Below are positions 1-12,472 of a stretch of 64,000 nt of DNA, piece after piece. The position numbers and the translations under genes are program-made. Every line of letters begins with the position of its first letter. Position 1 is the first letter of the stretch. The notes below the pieces were generated by a model, which saw nothing but the letters and a program-made list of their open reading frames with translations, searched no databases and was not told the origin of the DNA. The stretch lies in the NCBI GenBank assembly GCA_021432635.1, contig MU270031.1, positions 312,118-376,117 on the forward strand, given 5' to 3'. Source of the stretch: Thozetella sp. PMI_491 (lineage: Eukaryota; Ascomycota; Sordariomycetes; Chaetosphaeriales; Chaetosphaeriaceae).

Positions 1-3000
1 GAGGTTGAACGTGAACAAACAGCCGCCAAGTGGCTACGGCAGACTGTCGGCGCTGGGCGAGCTTTCGGTTGTCTCATTGGATCATGTCAACAGGTAATCA
101 ATAGTCGAGTGGCTTGAGAGCCGCCAGGTTCCATGTTGAGACCTGGTCAGGACCTCCACACGTTAGCCGTCGTTGTTTCCCTGCGGAGCGGCCGGGTGAT
201 CGGCCTAGGACTTGAACAACTCATATCACGAAAAGTAACCCGAGGCAGACTGTGTGAGAGGCGAGAAAACTCCCGACCTCTGTGTCTGCACAACGTCGCG
301 CGCCCCTCTTCACAGCATATGTACGTAGCCAGATCTGGAAGCAGGCAAGCCCAAAGTGAGCCTTCTGCCTCGCCGGGCGACGGGGCAACTAGGCAACGAG
401 GCACTGGCCACGCTAGATCTCGTGCGCCTCGAGAGGTAGCCTTAGTTATTTACACATGCCGCCTCAAAAGACAACGATTTCGGAGTGACAGAGGGCGGTT
501 TACGGAGTACATGTGTTGTGATTGCCGCAGCTGCGTCGAAAAGGGAACAAAAGTCGAGAGGAGCATAGACCGGCGAGAGGCTTGCCGATCATGGAATGCT
601 TTGTGTCCCCTGAAGCTGGAAAGGCGCGGCATTCGAGCACTTGCGAGCCGTCCGAACAGCTATCCCCACCTCGGCAGCGATCGCCATCGGCCAGCACCAG
701 ACTATTGAACTCTCCAAGAACGCTGCCTGCTTTCAAGCGTCGCGATACGCGCGATCTCCAGCACCAGTTGAGAAGGCGCTCAGGAAGTTGCCGTGCCACC
801 AGCATGCCGGAGGGCTAGTCCAGGGCCGAGTCTATGAAACAACCTTCTTTTTATATCACCTGTGAGCAGCTTTCCTATTTGATGGGTGCGCGGGTGATCG
901 ATCCGATCCCCTGGCCTAGGAGCAAAGGAGGTCAGGAGAATCGCGATGCTGTTAGGGCTGACAGTGCAGTGCCTTTACATTTGCAATGCGTCCAGGGACA
1001 TCCCTGTGCGGGAGCCCTACTGAGCTATTTCCGTTGCGGGAAAGTTTGCCCGCCTGCTGGGAGGATCTTATAGTGTGCCCTCGGGGTAGTGCTACTGTGA
1101 CCCTTGTTACTCAACGGAACTCCACCCTGTAGAAGGACGCGAGACCCGTGGGTCACCAGCGGTATGACCTCGTTGCAGGGCCAGTCAGGATTCATTGGGG
1201 GATGGAAAGTTCCCCTCCCCCGGTTGTACTGGTCTCGTAACGGCGGGAGGCGGGGGTTCGACCACACCACCGAGATGTGCGTGAACCATGGGGCCTGCGT
1301 GTGTACAGCATAGGTTTGTTCTGGACGAGATTTGTCGTCGCTCAGCACACAGACGAGGGAATGCCCACTTCCCGAGATCCACGCAAACAATCAAACTCAA
1401 AATTGTTTTAGCCTTTACGAGCCCTCCGCGCGGGGTGTGCTGCCGTAACGGAAAGGGCACAGTGCCAGGTGCGGGATAAGATCTTGGGAGACGGGGCCCA
1501 CACTCATAATTCTACGAAAGGGTTTGGCCCGAGAGCTAACAGCTGTGAGATGCCGGGGACGACATTAGACAAAAAAAGAGGGCAGGGGGTGCCGGCATGG
1601 GGGGGGGGGAGGAGGGTCCCACCTGGTGCTGCGGAGGTTTTGTTTCGTTGTCAAACGACTCCTAAAGTCGTCGGGAAAGGACGGCCGCAGGGGTTGCCAG
1701 TGTGCCTCTCCGCCCTTGGGCAAGATTCGTAATCCACGACAAATGTTTGTATTCCAGCCTAGCGGCAGGTAGGACGGAAATGGCATAGATCGTCCGAGGA
1801 AGGGAACCAAGGTGAAGGACGGGGGCCCGGAAGGCATTCCGGAGCAATTAATTAGTCGCTCTGCGAGGGCGTGGAAAGGATGGAGGCATGGAACGGGCCT
1901 AGCATACCTCGCGTAGGCGTTCGACGCGGCAGTCTCCGTCTCTCTCCATCCGTCTACCTTGTCTTTCCCCTTTGTCCCTTGTTCACCGGCACGGAGAGGC
2001 AGCGTCGCCTCGGGGGGGGGTTCTTTGTCCCCGCCACCAAGTGCTCCCTAGTTTCAGGTGGTCAAGCGGTAGAGAGCAAGTATGGCACAGACGGCCAACA
2101 CTTGATGGGTTGCGCGGCCGCAGGCTGCATATGGCAGACACGGTGGTGGGTAGCAGGGGGGTGGCACGACCTGGATGCCAGTTACACAGGTCCCGTAGAG
2201 GGCCTTCGGGACGGACCTCCCCCCCATCTCTTGCCGCAAGTAATTAAGCTTCTTGCCTATTAGCTTGTCAAGCTCTTGTGCAATCCGGGGAACCAGCGGG
2301 CCGCGCTGAGATCGTGTTGACGAAGTGCTTACCCTGAATGGAAAGCCATGTGCAACGAGCTGGTGTACATAGTAGAACCAACGATCGTAGTAAAGGAATC
2401 GGTACCCTGTCGGTTGGGTCGGCATATTCTCGATCACCGCTAGCTGCTTTGCAGGCGTCACAGCAACCACAGATCTCCGGAAGCCATTTCTTTTTTTCTT
2501 TTTTCCCTCACTCCATTTCCCTTCTGCTCCATCTGGCGGACAGCTGTTGGTGTGTGGCGTGTCGCTATCCGGGCCCTGCAGCACCACCAGGGCTATGCTG
2601 CCTGACCCCCAACCGATCAGGTTGCCGGAAACTGTTAGAAGGTGGGGAGGTTGACAGCGCCGACATGTTCACTGGACTGGCTCCTGCTAGCGCGTCAACT
2701 GCGAGCGGCCAAAATGCACATTGCTTCTGGCTCCTTCGGCCGAGACCTCCACGATTCGTAGGGCAACCAGCGGTCGTTGGAAACTGCCAGGCGTACCCGT
2801 GTAGGGGATCCCAGGCTGGCTGGCCCGTCTCAGCCCGAAAGCCCGACACGGCTTGAATGATCACGCTGTCTCACTGTCTCTCCGTCGGAGTAGTGGTGGT
2901 GGTGTGTGGATAGCCCCGAAGAGTTGGCCACAGGGTTCAGCGCTAAGCGGCCCTTCGCATGCCTGTCATCTCCCCATCTATGTACCCCGAAAAATAATAA

Positions 3001-4998
3001 TAAATCAAGGTGCCACGTTAGATAAAAAGGCGTCATTTATTGATCAGATATTAGTCAACGCCTTTCTTCTCTCATCGGCAACAGCTACGAGAGTGCTACC
3101 TAATAGCGGCTGGGGATCCTTGGTCGGAGCCGTTTCCGTCACATCGAGCAGCATTCCTGTCCCCCACCCGGAATCCCAGAATATCTTGGCCCGTCGATAA
3201 TGGTGCGATGCGGGCAGAAGAATTGTCGCGATTGGGTGTTCCAACATTGCAACCGGGATTAGGTATTGATTTGCAGGGAGGGTCTCGACGATGTGAAGTT
3301 GGTGGGTGGGTCGCTTCGATGCAAGCTTCATCCACTGTGGAGACCCAGCACGTGGAAGAAGCTATGGAACAGCGTTTGGGATGAAGGGGGGGAGGGGGCG
3401 TGTGCAATACCCCGTCCGGACAGCTTCTAGTATCTGGTAGCGGGCTGCGCGGGCTTGGGAACCCACCCGCTCCAAGATTTGGAGAGATCTTAGGGAGGGG
3501 AAGGGGGGCCATCGCTTCCCAGCTTACCAGCCGACGCACTGACTCGATGAGATCCAAATCGCGCACCCGAAGGATCGGCCCAGATCCTTGGGACAAGATT
3601 GGTCGAAATCGACCCCAAAAATCCTTGGAAGGGCATTGTCCAGAATGGGCAGGCACGAGACATCCACACATCCCATCGACGCCCCATCATTCGATGCCTG
3701 GCGCCGCATCGCAACGCTCTCTCGATGTCCTCCCACGCTTCTCCCACTGAGACTTTTTTTTTCTTCTACTGGGCTAGCCTGACCGACTTTCTGAAGCATG
3801 TCTCATACCCTTTGTGTTTTCTTGTTTTATTGTTTTTTCTTGGCCTTGTTTTTAGGAGCAGTCTCATCGACATCCTACCATCCGCCAGTTCAGCCCCGGC
3901 GATGAAACCTCTCCTATCTCATCGCCGTCGAGGCTAACGCCAGCACCAGCGAAACCATCCCTGCCGTGTGCCCAGCGTTGCTCACCGTCTTTCCCACCGC
4001 CTCCGCCCTTCGCTTCGTTGCCCCGTGCTGGACAAAGTGCAATTGTCGGCCGTCGGTGAAGGGATGAGAGAGACACGGCCCAGTAACGAACGACCTTGGA
4101 AAATGGGCGCCGGTTGAGCAGGCAGAGCCGGGTCGGTGGCACTAAGCACGCGGGCGATGGGTAGGGGGGTGCGGAATTAGAGGCCTGCCGATCGCTGCCC
4201 GTCTGGATCGCGCGGCACGCGAGGCGCCTGCGTGTCCAGGGCTCGCCGGGTGCCCAGGTGGTGGGCGGAAGTGCTTCTTTTGGGAGGCCACCGGCGGTGT
4301 ACACGTGTCAGGTGAGATCTGAGGAAGATGCCACCGTCCGAGACCAGATCTCGAGGGGGGTGGTCAACAGTCCGATGAAGCAGATAAGTGTCTGCCACCA
4401 CGGAAGCCAAGCGGTGCCGGTGCCTGAGGTCTCCTAGATGTGATTGCTCGCCCGCCTCTTCAAACAAATCGCGCAGAAGAAGCAATAGACTAACGCCACC
4501 AAACATCGGCAGTTGGAAAACTCGCACTATCCCTGCCAATTTCTGGAGAATCTCCATCGTTCGTGCTCAGGCCCGCCCGGACACACGCCAGTGCCAGATC
4601 CTTTGAAAGTGCTGCGCCTGCGCCTTCTTGTAAGCGGCGACGAAGCTCGGGTGGGGTACCGCGCTCCGACTTGGTACACCGTCCTTCCACACCGAGAGAG
4701 CCCACTTGGTCTCCTCCACCGCCTGGCAGCCGTCCTCCGGGCTGGTGTCTAGCGTGAACGGGATGTTCCTTTTGCCTACGCGGTACAGGAGCTTGGGGTG
4801 TTAGTTTTTCGCTAGGCTAGCGTCTCCGGCGTCCTCGCTCCGGCGTCTTCTATTCGCGAGAATGAGATGCGCCAGTACGCACGAGGCTGCTTAAAGGCGT
4901 CAAGTTCCACGCCAGTGCCTTTTCACCGCAAGAGCAGGGCAAGAGCAAGCGCTCGCGAGAGGGCGGGGTGACATTCTTAGCCACCTTGGTAGCCTGCC

Positions 4999-5041
4999 CT
5001 GAGACATCACGAGCAACCTTAGTTGCTATATCGTGACTCAG
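4999..5041. repeat. Nested imperfect hairpin
   Basis: Three 5-bp arms face their complements: CTGAG (4999-5003) with CTCAG (5037-5041), CACGA (5008-5012) with TCGTG (5031-5035), and GCAAC (5013-5017) with GTTGC (5022-5026). The loop is 4 nt, with small asymmetric bulges between arms. It could be a structured-RNA element, a terminator-like fold or chance. No flanking duplication marks it as a transposon end. Confidence 0.45.
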
Positions 5042-6515
5042 AAACGGGACTAAGCCTAGCCACGCCTACCATGGCGTCGTCATAACAAGCAAAAGTCAGC
5101 CGTTCCCTGGAAACTCAGCCCCGTGCGGATCGGCAGAAGCCTATCGACAGAAGGCCTGTCCTCGGTACTACCTGTCGTCCTTGGAAAAAGTGGTGACGGC
5201 TAAGACGAGCCGGAGCATGCGCCTTGCATGCTTCTAGTTGGGGGCGGCGGGCCTTTCAATCTTGCTGCTGCGACCCACTCTCGACGCCCCCGGCCGAGAT
5301 CATGAACGCTCAGGTTCAATGCGTCATGGCCTCAAGCCTCACTAGTGGTAGTTCCACGACTAGCAACCGTCCGGGTAGACTGACTGCTACGAATTGGAAG
5401 CGACCCCGGCCCTCGCGGAACCTTCCAAAGGCCCACTGCGGAAATAGGGGGACCCCTTAGCTGGAGGCTATGGTGACGTACTTGGAACAAGCTTAGGCCG
5501 CTGGACTGTTTTGATCCCACCAGTCTCATTCCCATGGCACACGAGAGCGAGCCGTCCTTTGACGCCGAGCCCACCTGTGGCACTCGACCTGCGGGCCGTA
5601 GATCCAGCTAAGCTAGCCTTTCTGGTTGTCCCGGCGTGCTGGTATTCCCTATCTCACATTGCCCGGCCTACCGTCCCGCTAGCACGGCACCTCGTCCCTT
5701 CTGCCTAGGCACTGCAAACTACATATTCGCAAACTATACATGTATCAGGTTGGCCGCGCCTCCAACGCAGGGATATCGCCATCTTTACCAACCACACGTC
5801 TTGGAGGTCTGTACACGCCCGGTGTCTGCTGTGGCTGACTGAGCCGTCTCTTCTTCACCACCGGAGTGTCGTTCTTAAACCACTAGTTCATGGCCTCTGA
5901 CCGCGCCCGGATCCCGCTTTTGGAAGGGATCGACGTGCTGAGGATTGGGCCGCTGCCGTGGAGAGCTGATCCGGAGCTGGGGGATCAGGCACCAAAGACC
6001 GGCAAAGCTAGCATCAGCTGGGCTGCCGACAATTACACCTGTGAAATTCCACATTTGAAAGCAAGGGGGTTCGCTGCCTGCCGCAGATGCGACGAGTGGT
6101 ATGGCCCGGGTGCACATCCTGGAGGTTACCGCGCCGCCTAGACCAAGCGGGCGGGTGCGGGAGCTGGCCAAGGGAGCTGTGTGCGTTGCTCCTCCTCACA
6201 CGCCCACCCGGTCGAGCTTTTTCTAGAAGCGTAACACACCCAAGAGCGATGGCGTCGCAGCTGCCTCCACGTACCATTGCCTCCTCTTTCTATCATGCCG
6301 TGCCGCTTGTCGAGTTCCCTGTTCGATGTATGTCAACTAGGTGAATAAGGTAGGTCAGGCATATTTCCCAGCTATTGTCCCGGGAGCCCACCGTAGGCCT
6401 GATAGCCTGTTGCTATGGCCACTTTTCTTTCCGCCAGAAGGCATCCCAAGTTCCAACTGCGTTGTCCAAACTCAAGATAGTGTGGGCTGAATCTCCTTTT
6501 TGGAAGGGAAGGTGC

Positions 6516-6542
6516 AACTGGCATAACTGGCATAACTGGCAT
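6516..6542. repeat. 3 x 9-bp tandem repeat (AACTGGCAT)
   Basis: Three perfect head-to-tail copies of the 9-mer AACTGGCAT lie in otherwise unique gene-free sequence. It is a small minisatellite that may vary in copy number between strains. Confidence 0.85.
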
Positions 6543-8039
6543 ATTTGCTAGGTAACTGCAGGGAATCACCCTGAAAGTGCACGAATAGTTTCTGCCCGAG
6601 CAGCCAGCCCACACCAGAGCGGTATCACCCGCACCAATCGCAACGGCCTTACGGCCGTGTCCCTTCATCCTTCCTTACAGCTGGACGCGCGGGATCGAGG
6701 GGACGTTGTTGTCGATCACCATGCCAAGGGGGTTCCTTGTGATTCCTTTGCTCAGGCTCCGTGCACACGGCGACGATGCTGCTGCGCAAGTTGCACGGGC
6801 CCCTCTTCCGCACATACCGCGTGTTAGGCCGCCAGGGAAGGAGTGATGAGGAGGGGGAAGTACGAGTTAGGCACCGTGACGGCCGCGGTTGCACGGCACG
6901 GGTCACACAAGTGTAGAGGATCTGATCTTGCATCCTTGACTCTCGTGGTAGTCCGAGAGGAGCGTGATAGCAGCAGACGAAGGGAGAAGAGCGGGCTCCA
7001 ATCACGGCGAGCGCTTAGGAGTCTGAGATTCAGATCGGATCTCGCATCAGGAGGAATAAGGGATCGGAGGGAGGACAGCATGAGCGCCAGAGTAAAGGAT
7101 GTCTCGTGACGTGGTGCGGTTGGCCTCATGTCTTGGAATGAGGTGGCCCTACGGGTTTGTTTGATTGCGAGACGAGACGGGACACCAGGTCATAAGACGA
7201 CACGGCAGGCCAGACATGGCCGGGGGTGAGGGGCGCGGCTCAAGTGCGAGAACCCGCCGGTTCTCCGTGGCGTGTAACCTTTGGGGGTCCACGACGGCAT
7301 CTGCAGGCCTGGTTTGTGATGGGCCCTTCAAGCAAGTAGGTGAGGAAGCCGGTGATGGTACGATTATGATCGTCCTATGATGCAGACATTGCTTTCTCTG
7401 GCAACTCATGCTTGCACCCCGTCACATCAACCCATCAAAATGGCTCCCCGTCACTTCTCTCTTTCAGGATCACACCGCCTAAGAAGCAAGATGAGGATAT
7501 GGGAAAAAAGAAAGAACAGAAAAGAAAATATCTTGCTGGCCCGATGTTTCGATATATGACGGCCACAGCGCGGGCTGTGTTTTGACTGCATCCCGGCGGG
7601 GTCTGGCACAGAAGCAATCATGGCGTCACGGCCGGGCTTGGAGGGGATTGTACTCTCGGGAAGTTTGGAAATACAGCGGAAGGATTATGCGAGTACCTCT
7701 AACTCCGCGGGGTTGGAAGATTGCCAGTCTCAGAGTGAGATAACGCGTTGGATGTCTCGCCGGCGTGCTCCTGCGGCGACCGGGCTCGGGGTCTAGCCGG
7801 AGCCCACAGAGACCCTGTTCGCCGAACTAGTTCCCCGGATTCCTCACCATGCTTTCACGCTCTCCGCTCTTATGCCCGGCATCGCCGATCCAGCTGTCTC
7901 CGCCTCCCTTCCTGCTCGACATCCCGCCCGATCCCGGGATACTGCATCGCTACCCAAGTTTCTCGTCCAGCCCCCCCGCCACTCGCCTCCTTCGGCTGTC
8001 TGCCGCCCTTTGCGCCGCCCGCGCTGCTGGGCCGGTCCT

Positions 8040-10607
8040 CTAGCAACCACCTCGGAACCGCCCTAGCAACTTGGCCAGATCGGGCACGTCCAGCCCCTTG
8101 AATCCAGCCCCCTTCTGCTCCCTCTCGCTGATGGCGATCACTGCCCCCACCAGGTCCTTGGTGATCTCCTCCGATACCACGCTGTCCTTCTGGTACCCCG
8201 GGTGTCGCCCGACAAAGTCCCTGATCCACTTGGCCGTCGTGCACAGCTCGCCGGAGGCCCGCTTGCGGATCAGGTCTAGGTACGTTGAGAGCTCGCACCT
8301 TGTGACGACGTCGATGTTGACCGAGTCGAGGTAGTTCTCCACTAGCGGGATAAGCCCTGGGAACTCGTCACGTTCGTCGGCCTCGGGGGCTGGTACGACG
8401 CCGGCAGTGGCCCTCGCATAAGCGGTCCCGTTGATGACCTCGTTGACAGTCATCAGACGGTACTCATCTTCGACTGGCCCGGTCGGCGTCGGCGGCCTGC
8501 TGGGCAGCACGGCAGGCGAGTTGGCTCCCGAAGCCGTGGCGCTGGCCGTGCCCCGTGGCGGTCGGCTGGAGAAAGGGTTCCGGCGGAAGTAGAACTTCTG
8601 CTCTAGGACTGCGTCGCGGCGATGGGCTGTCTCCATGTTCTCATCCACCTTCAAAATGGGGATGTAGAAGTTGAGGTCGAAGCTGAGGATAGCGCGCGTG
8701 ATGAGCACGATGAAGACGGCAAAGGCGGCGTTCTCAAAGTCCGTGATCTGGATCTCCATGGGGCGGAACTCGACGCGCCAGCCGATGCTGTTGTCCGCCG
8801 GGGGCGGCTTGAAGCGCATGTGCTGCCAGTTCGTGCTCTGGATATTCTCAAAGTGGTCCGTCTTGGACAGATCCAGCTCCTTCAGGTCCTCGGCGAAGAT
8901 GACGATCGGGTCGCGTATGAAGAGGTGCGCAAAGTGCGTGGCCAGCCGGTCGTCCATGCCCCCGTCTAGCAGCTGCTGCTTGATGGCCTTGTCAATAACA
9001 AGGTGCGGGTCCATGTACTCGGGGCGCATTCGCGGATCCGTTGAGATGTAAGTCGAGTTCGGCGCGTAGCGCGACTTGGGGATGCGCCAGCGATCATTTT
9101 GCAGTGGCTGCCGCTCGTGTCAGCAAACGATGTGATGACGATGTGCAGTCAGTCCCAGGTCTGCCTCCTTCTTACCTTCTCGCCCAGCTCCTCGGGCGTC
9201 CTGTCGTCAACCGCCTTGCTGATCTGGTTCCACCGGACGTCTGTGTCCGCGAGGAAGCCCTTGTACACAGGCGTTGCGGCAGTGAGAGCTAGCAGGATAG
9301 GCCCCAGTGGGCTCAGCTGATCGTACATCTGCCTTCCTTCGGTGATGTTCTTGGCCTGGAAGGTGATCTGCAAGCAACAGCTGCCCATCCCGAAGGCCAT
9401 CGCATCCTGGTGGATGAAGTTGTCGGGCGCAGCGCCGTTCCGGACGTCGTCGTCCTCGGGCCAGTTGTGCAGGTCATAGTTGACCGTTGGATCCTTCCAT
9501 GGCCACGGCGTCTTCTCGTCCCGGAAGACTGGCACGTTCACCTGCACCTTCCTTCCCCTCCGGGAACGAATGTTCGCCGCGAGGGTTGGGAAGCGGATGT
9601 GCGGGTTGGCGATCTCGTCGGGGACGAACTGAGACCTCAGCTTGGGGCCCGAGACGGGATAAGAGGGGTCAGTAAACACTCCCGGGCTCCCGAGCCGAGG
9701 GAACGTGGTGAGAGTGATTGGGTATTCGTTAGGCAGCATATGGTCCTTTGCGATGCATCTCCTACAAAGATTCTCTCCAGATTAGTGATCAAGGCCATAT
9801 TCGCCACGAGTGGCCCTAAGGAAGCGCGCACCTCAGCTTCATGTCTCGCTCCACTTTGAGCAGCTCCTTGAACTCGATGTTCCATGGCTTGCCCGGAGTC
9901 GTCTCGAGCATGAACCTACCGAATTCAGGATGGAAGACTGGGGGCGGGTCGTTGGTCCTTGATGGCAGAATTTAGTGAGGAGTCGTGGACGAGCTTCGCT
10001 GTGTCGCCCACTTACTTTGGCACCTCGCCGTCCTGCAGATCAGGGACACAGCCGCCCTTGGCCGCGAGGTCCTTATCATTGGCAAGCGCCTCGAGAATCT
10101 CAGCTTGCTTGAGAGACAGCAGAACTTTGGGGTCGTCCTTGGAATACGTCACGACGAGATACTCGACCTAGGCAGGGCCATAGAAGGTCAGCAAAGGGTT
10201 CCTCGGCCCCTCGTTGGTGAGGAGCAGGCTGGAGAACCGAGCACGGGGTGTCGTACCTCATCTCCCCAGAGCAGAGCATCTCGCTCTTTTCCCTTGGCCT
10301 TGTTCCAGATCTCAAGCAGTTGCTAGCAGCCAATCAGTCCCCATACCCTGTACCGACAGGCTGGGCCGGATATCTCGGGCCCAGCCGGGTGCGCCGGGGG
10401 GTTAGATGCAAGATCTCACCTTGATACCCCATTCCCTGACGAGATTCGCCTGCTGTTTGGCCTCTGGCCAATCCAGGGCGGTCCCCAGCGCACTGCACAA
10501 TAGAAGGTCAGTATGGCGCAATTCGGGCGGGACGGCGGCAGCGCTGGGTCCTCGGCAGCGGGCTCTCTGCGGCAGGACGGCCGGCAAGACACATACAGCA
10601 GACCCAT
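8040..10607 (-). CDS. GCS1: Glutamate-cysteine ligase (gamma-glutamylcysteine synthetase), seven exons
   Basis: Catalyses the ATP-dependent joining of L-glutamate and L-cysteine, the first and rate-limiting step of cytosolic glutathione synthesis. Predicted exons on the minus strand are 10607-10597, 10492-10420, 10322-10257, 10167-10016, 9957-9832, 9761-9176 and 9113-8040, giving about 645 residues. Reading phase is kept at all six junctions. The start is fixed by an 11-nt first exon that yields MGLLALGTALDWPEA, the typical eukaryotic GCL N-terminus. Family blocks seen include HPEFGRFMLETTPG, LTTFPRLG, DAMAFGMGSCCLQ (a substrate-site block), LADTDVRWNQISKAVDDRTPEE and the C-terminal MTVNEVINGT. 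Length fits the eukaryotic type-2 GCL family (PF03074). The upstream flank to MCM2 is about 1.9 kb and would carry its promoter. Introns are packed into the 5' half, with a single 1.07-kb last exon. The family call is secure; the smaller splice sites are predictions. Confidence 0.95.
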
Positions 10608-12472
10608 GCTTCACGCGATGATATCACAGCTGGTAGAAGCGCTTCTGGGCGCGATAAGGGGGCGCAGAGAGTACCTGACCCGATGGACGCAGGCCTAACT
10701 GGCGTGTGTCCCTGGTCTTTGGGTGGGATGGCCGTCGTTATCTGCCGATCGGTCTTAGACGAGACGGTGCCGCACGTGAAGGTTGCGACCTGCTGTGTCT
10801 GGGCCGCCTATGGATGGGCGTCTGACACCTTCCTATCAGAGAGGAGGTTGACTAAGTGCCAGCCGGGACTGAGGGGCTCCCTCTCTTCCCCGTCTGGTTC
10901 CCTGCGTGGGCGAGTGCGCGTACCCGGGTGTAGTATCGACGGGGCAGAAGAAGAAGGGGGGGGGGGTATAGAGAGACGGGTTGCCAAAGATGGTGGCCAG
11001 TTGACCTCCGGGCAGCGAATCCTCAATGATAACGTGCCCCCAGCTGCGACAGGACCAAGTCCAATAATAATACCCCGTCCGGAGTTGCAGATATAACTCC
11101 CTAGATGGTCGACGTCAACCAGGGTCTCCCGCAGGATACAGCAAATACGTTTTCCCCCCCACGCCGAGCTCACTCCATTGTCGAATCAGCGGTTGTGCCT
11201 TGGACTTGGAGGTGGTCAAGAAAAAGGCGTGATCGAGGCACGCAATCAAGAACCACTGCAAGTGGACAGCTCAAGTGGCAGGGATTGTGCACCACGTGCG
11301 AATCCCGCGTAGGCACGTAGGTATGTCTTCCAAAAGGAAATGCGTGCAGACGTTCGTGGCTGGAAGTTCCCAGATGCTTCGTTTCTTCCTTGCCTCGAGG
11401 TACCTCTCTCTGTCTAAAAAAAAACCAAAAAAAACCCCTTTCCCGCAGTCGGCGGTTCGGAATTCGGCCAGTTAGTCTAAATATCCGGCTCAAGAAGCGG
11501 ATTCAGACGGTAGCGTGTCCGACAAAGGTGGCTCGGGAGGGTCTAGAACCCTTTTCTATCGCAATCTACACAAAAAAACCTTCTACCACGTCCTTGCTGG
11601 CCCGAGGGTCTCGCAGTTCGGAAAGGGGAGGGGCCAGAGAGAGGACGGCTACAAAGAGCCCATCCGATCTTCCCCGCGCCTCTACTCTCAAGTTTTTTTG
11701 TTCGGCCCTGTGGGCCGGGTCGGCTCGTCCTCTGAATCGTTTCTCCGCCAGGGGCCGGAGGAGGGGGGGTTAGCGGGTCCATGACTCTGCATGCGACCGC
11801 TACGGGCGGGATGCGACACTGGCCGTGCATGGCTGCTTAGAAATCCAGTTGAGGAATGGGGCCGGCAAGCGGCAGGAGCAGAGATGAGGCTCTCGAGGCC
11901 AACCAGAGCGACCATCGGCTGATGTTTGCATCGGCACCGTGCCAGATAACCTCCCAAGCGAGAAGGCGAGATTGAGAGGCCGGAGAGAGAGACCAGACAA
12001 TCCCGGCTGATGCAGGCGAATGCATGCCGCGCCTGATGAGACCCCGAAGCAGAAGCTACCGGAAGCCGCCTGGAAGGTGCCGGATCTAGCATACAATGAC
12101 CTAACCACTAGATACTGAGTGCGCCGAGCATCTGTGTCGCACAGGGTGCGAGCGACCGAATCACGACGCACGTGAGCGGGAGCCCAGCCTCTGGGGGTTC
12201 GGATGGGATATCTGGGATTACTTCATATCCAGACCAACTTTTTGGACTGGGCTTCATGCATACAACTAGGGAAAGCCCCCTATTTCTCGAAATCCTCGCT
12301 CTCTCTCTCGACCCTGAGCGTGCCCTCCAGTCCATCCCGTTCTGCAAAACAAACCGTTTGTGCTCAGCCGTAAAAGGACCAGACAAAATGAAAAAAAAAC
12401 CACCTTCCCTGAACTCCAGTGTAAATACTCATCCATCGTCGTCGTCTCGTACCCTAGTCATCGCATAATATC
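10608..12472. other. Intergenic: GCS1 upstream and MCM2 downstream region
   Basis: No gene recognised in 1.87 kb. It includes A-rich and G-rich homopolymer tracts (11415-11437, 10961-10970). I checked it for tRNA A- and B-box signals and found none complete. It presumably contains the GCS1 promoter on the right of that gene and the MCM2 3' untranslated region. Confidence 0.6.

Larger units (their letters stand above)
1..8039. other. Long gene-free left flank
   Basis: About 8 kb in which I find no convincing gene on either strand. Open frames are short, overlap each other on both strands, carry no recognisable domain and cannot be joined by good splice sites. Composition is GC-rich like the rest of the window, so this is not an AT-rich block of mutated repeats. 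It contains several G or C homopolymer runs (for example near 1602 and 2012), a small tandem repeat at 6516-6542 and a nested hairpin at 4999-5041. The right end is the 3' flank of the glutamate-cysteine ligase gene. It may hold non-coding transcripts or distal regulatory DNA, which cannot be told from sequence alone. Confidence 0.5.

Noticed and set aside
1225-1280. Possible tRNA T-loop (GGGGGTTCGACCACA)
   Set aside because: The T-stem does not pair, and there is no matching A-box, anticodon arm or acceptor stem upstream.
11510-11600. Possible tRNA on the minus strand (GGGTTCTAGACCCTCCCGAGCC)
   Set aside because: A T-arm-like hairpin is present, but the required D-arm and acceptor partner are absent, so it was not annotated.
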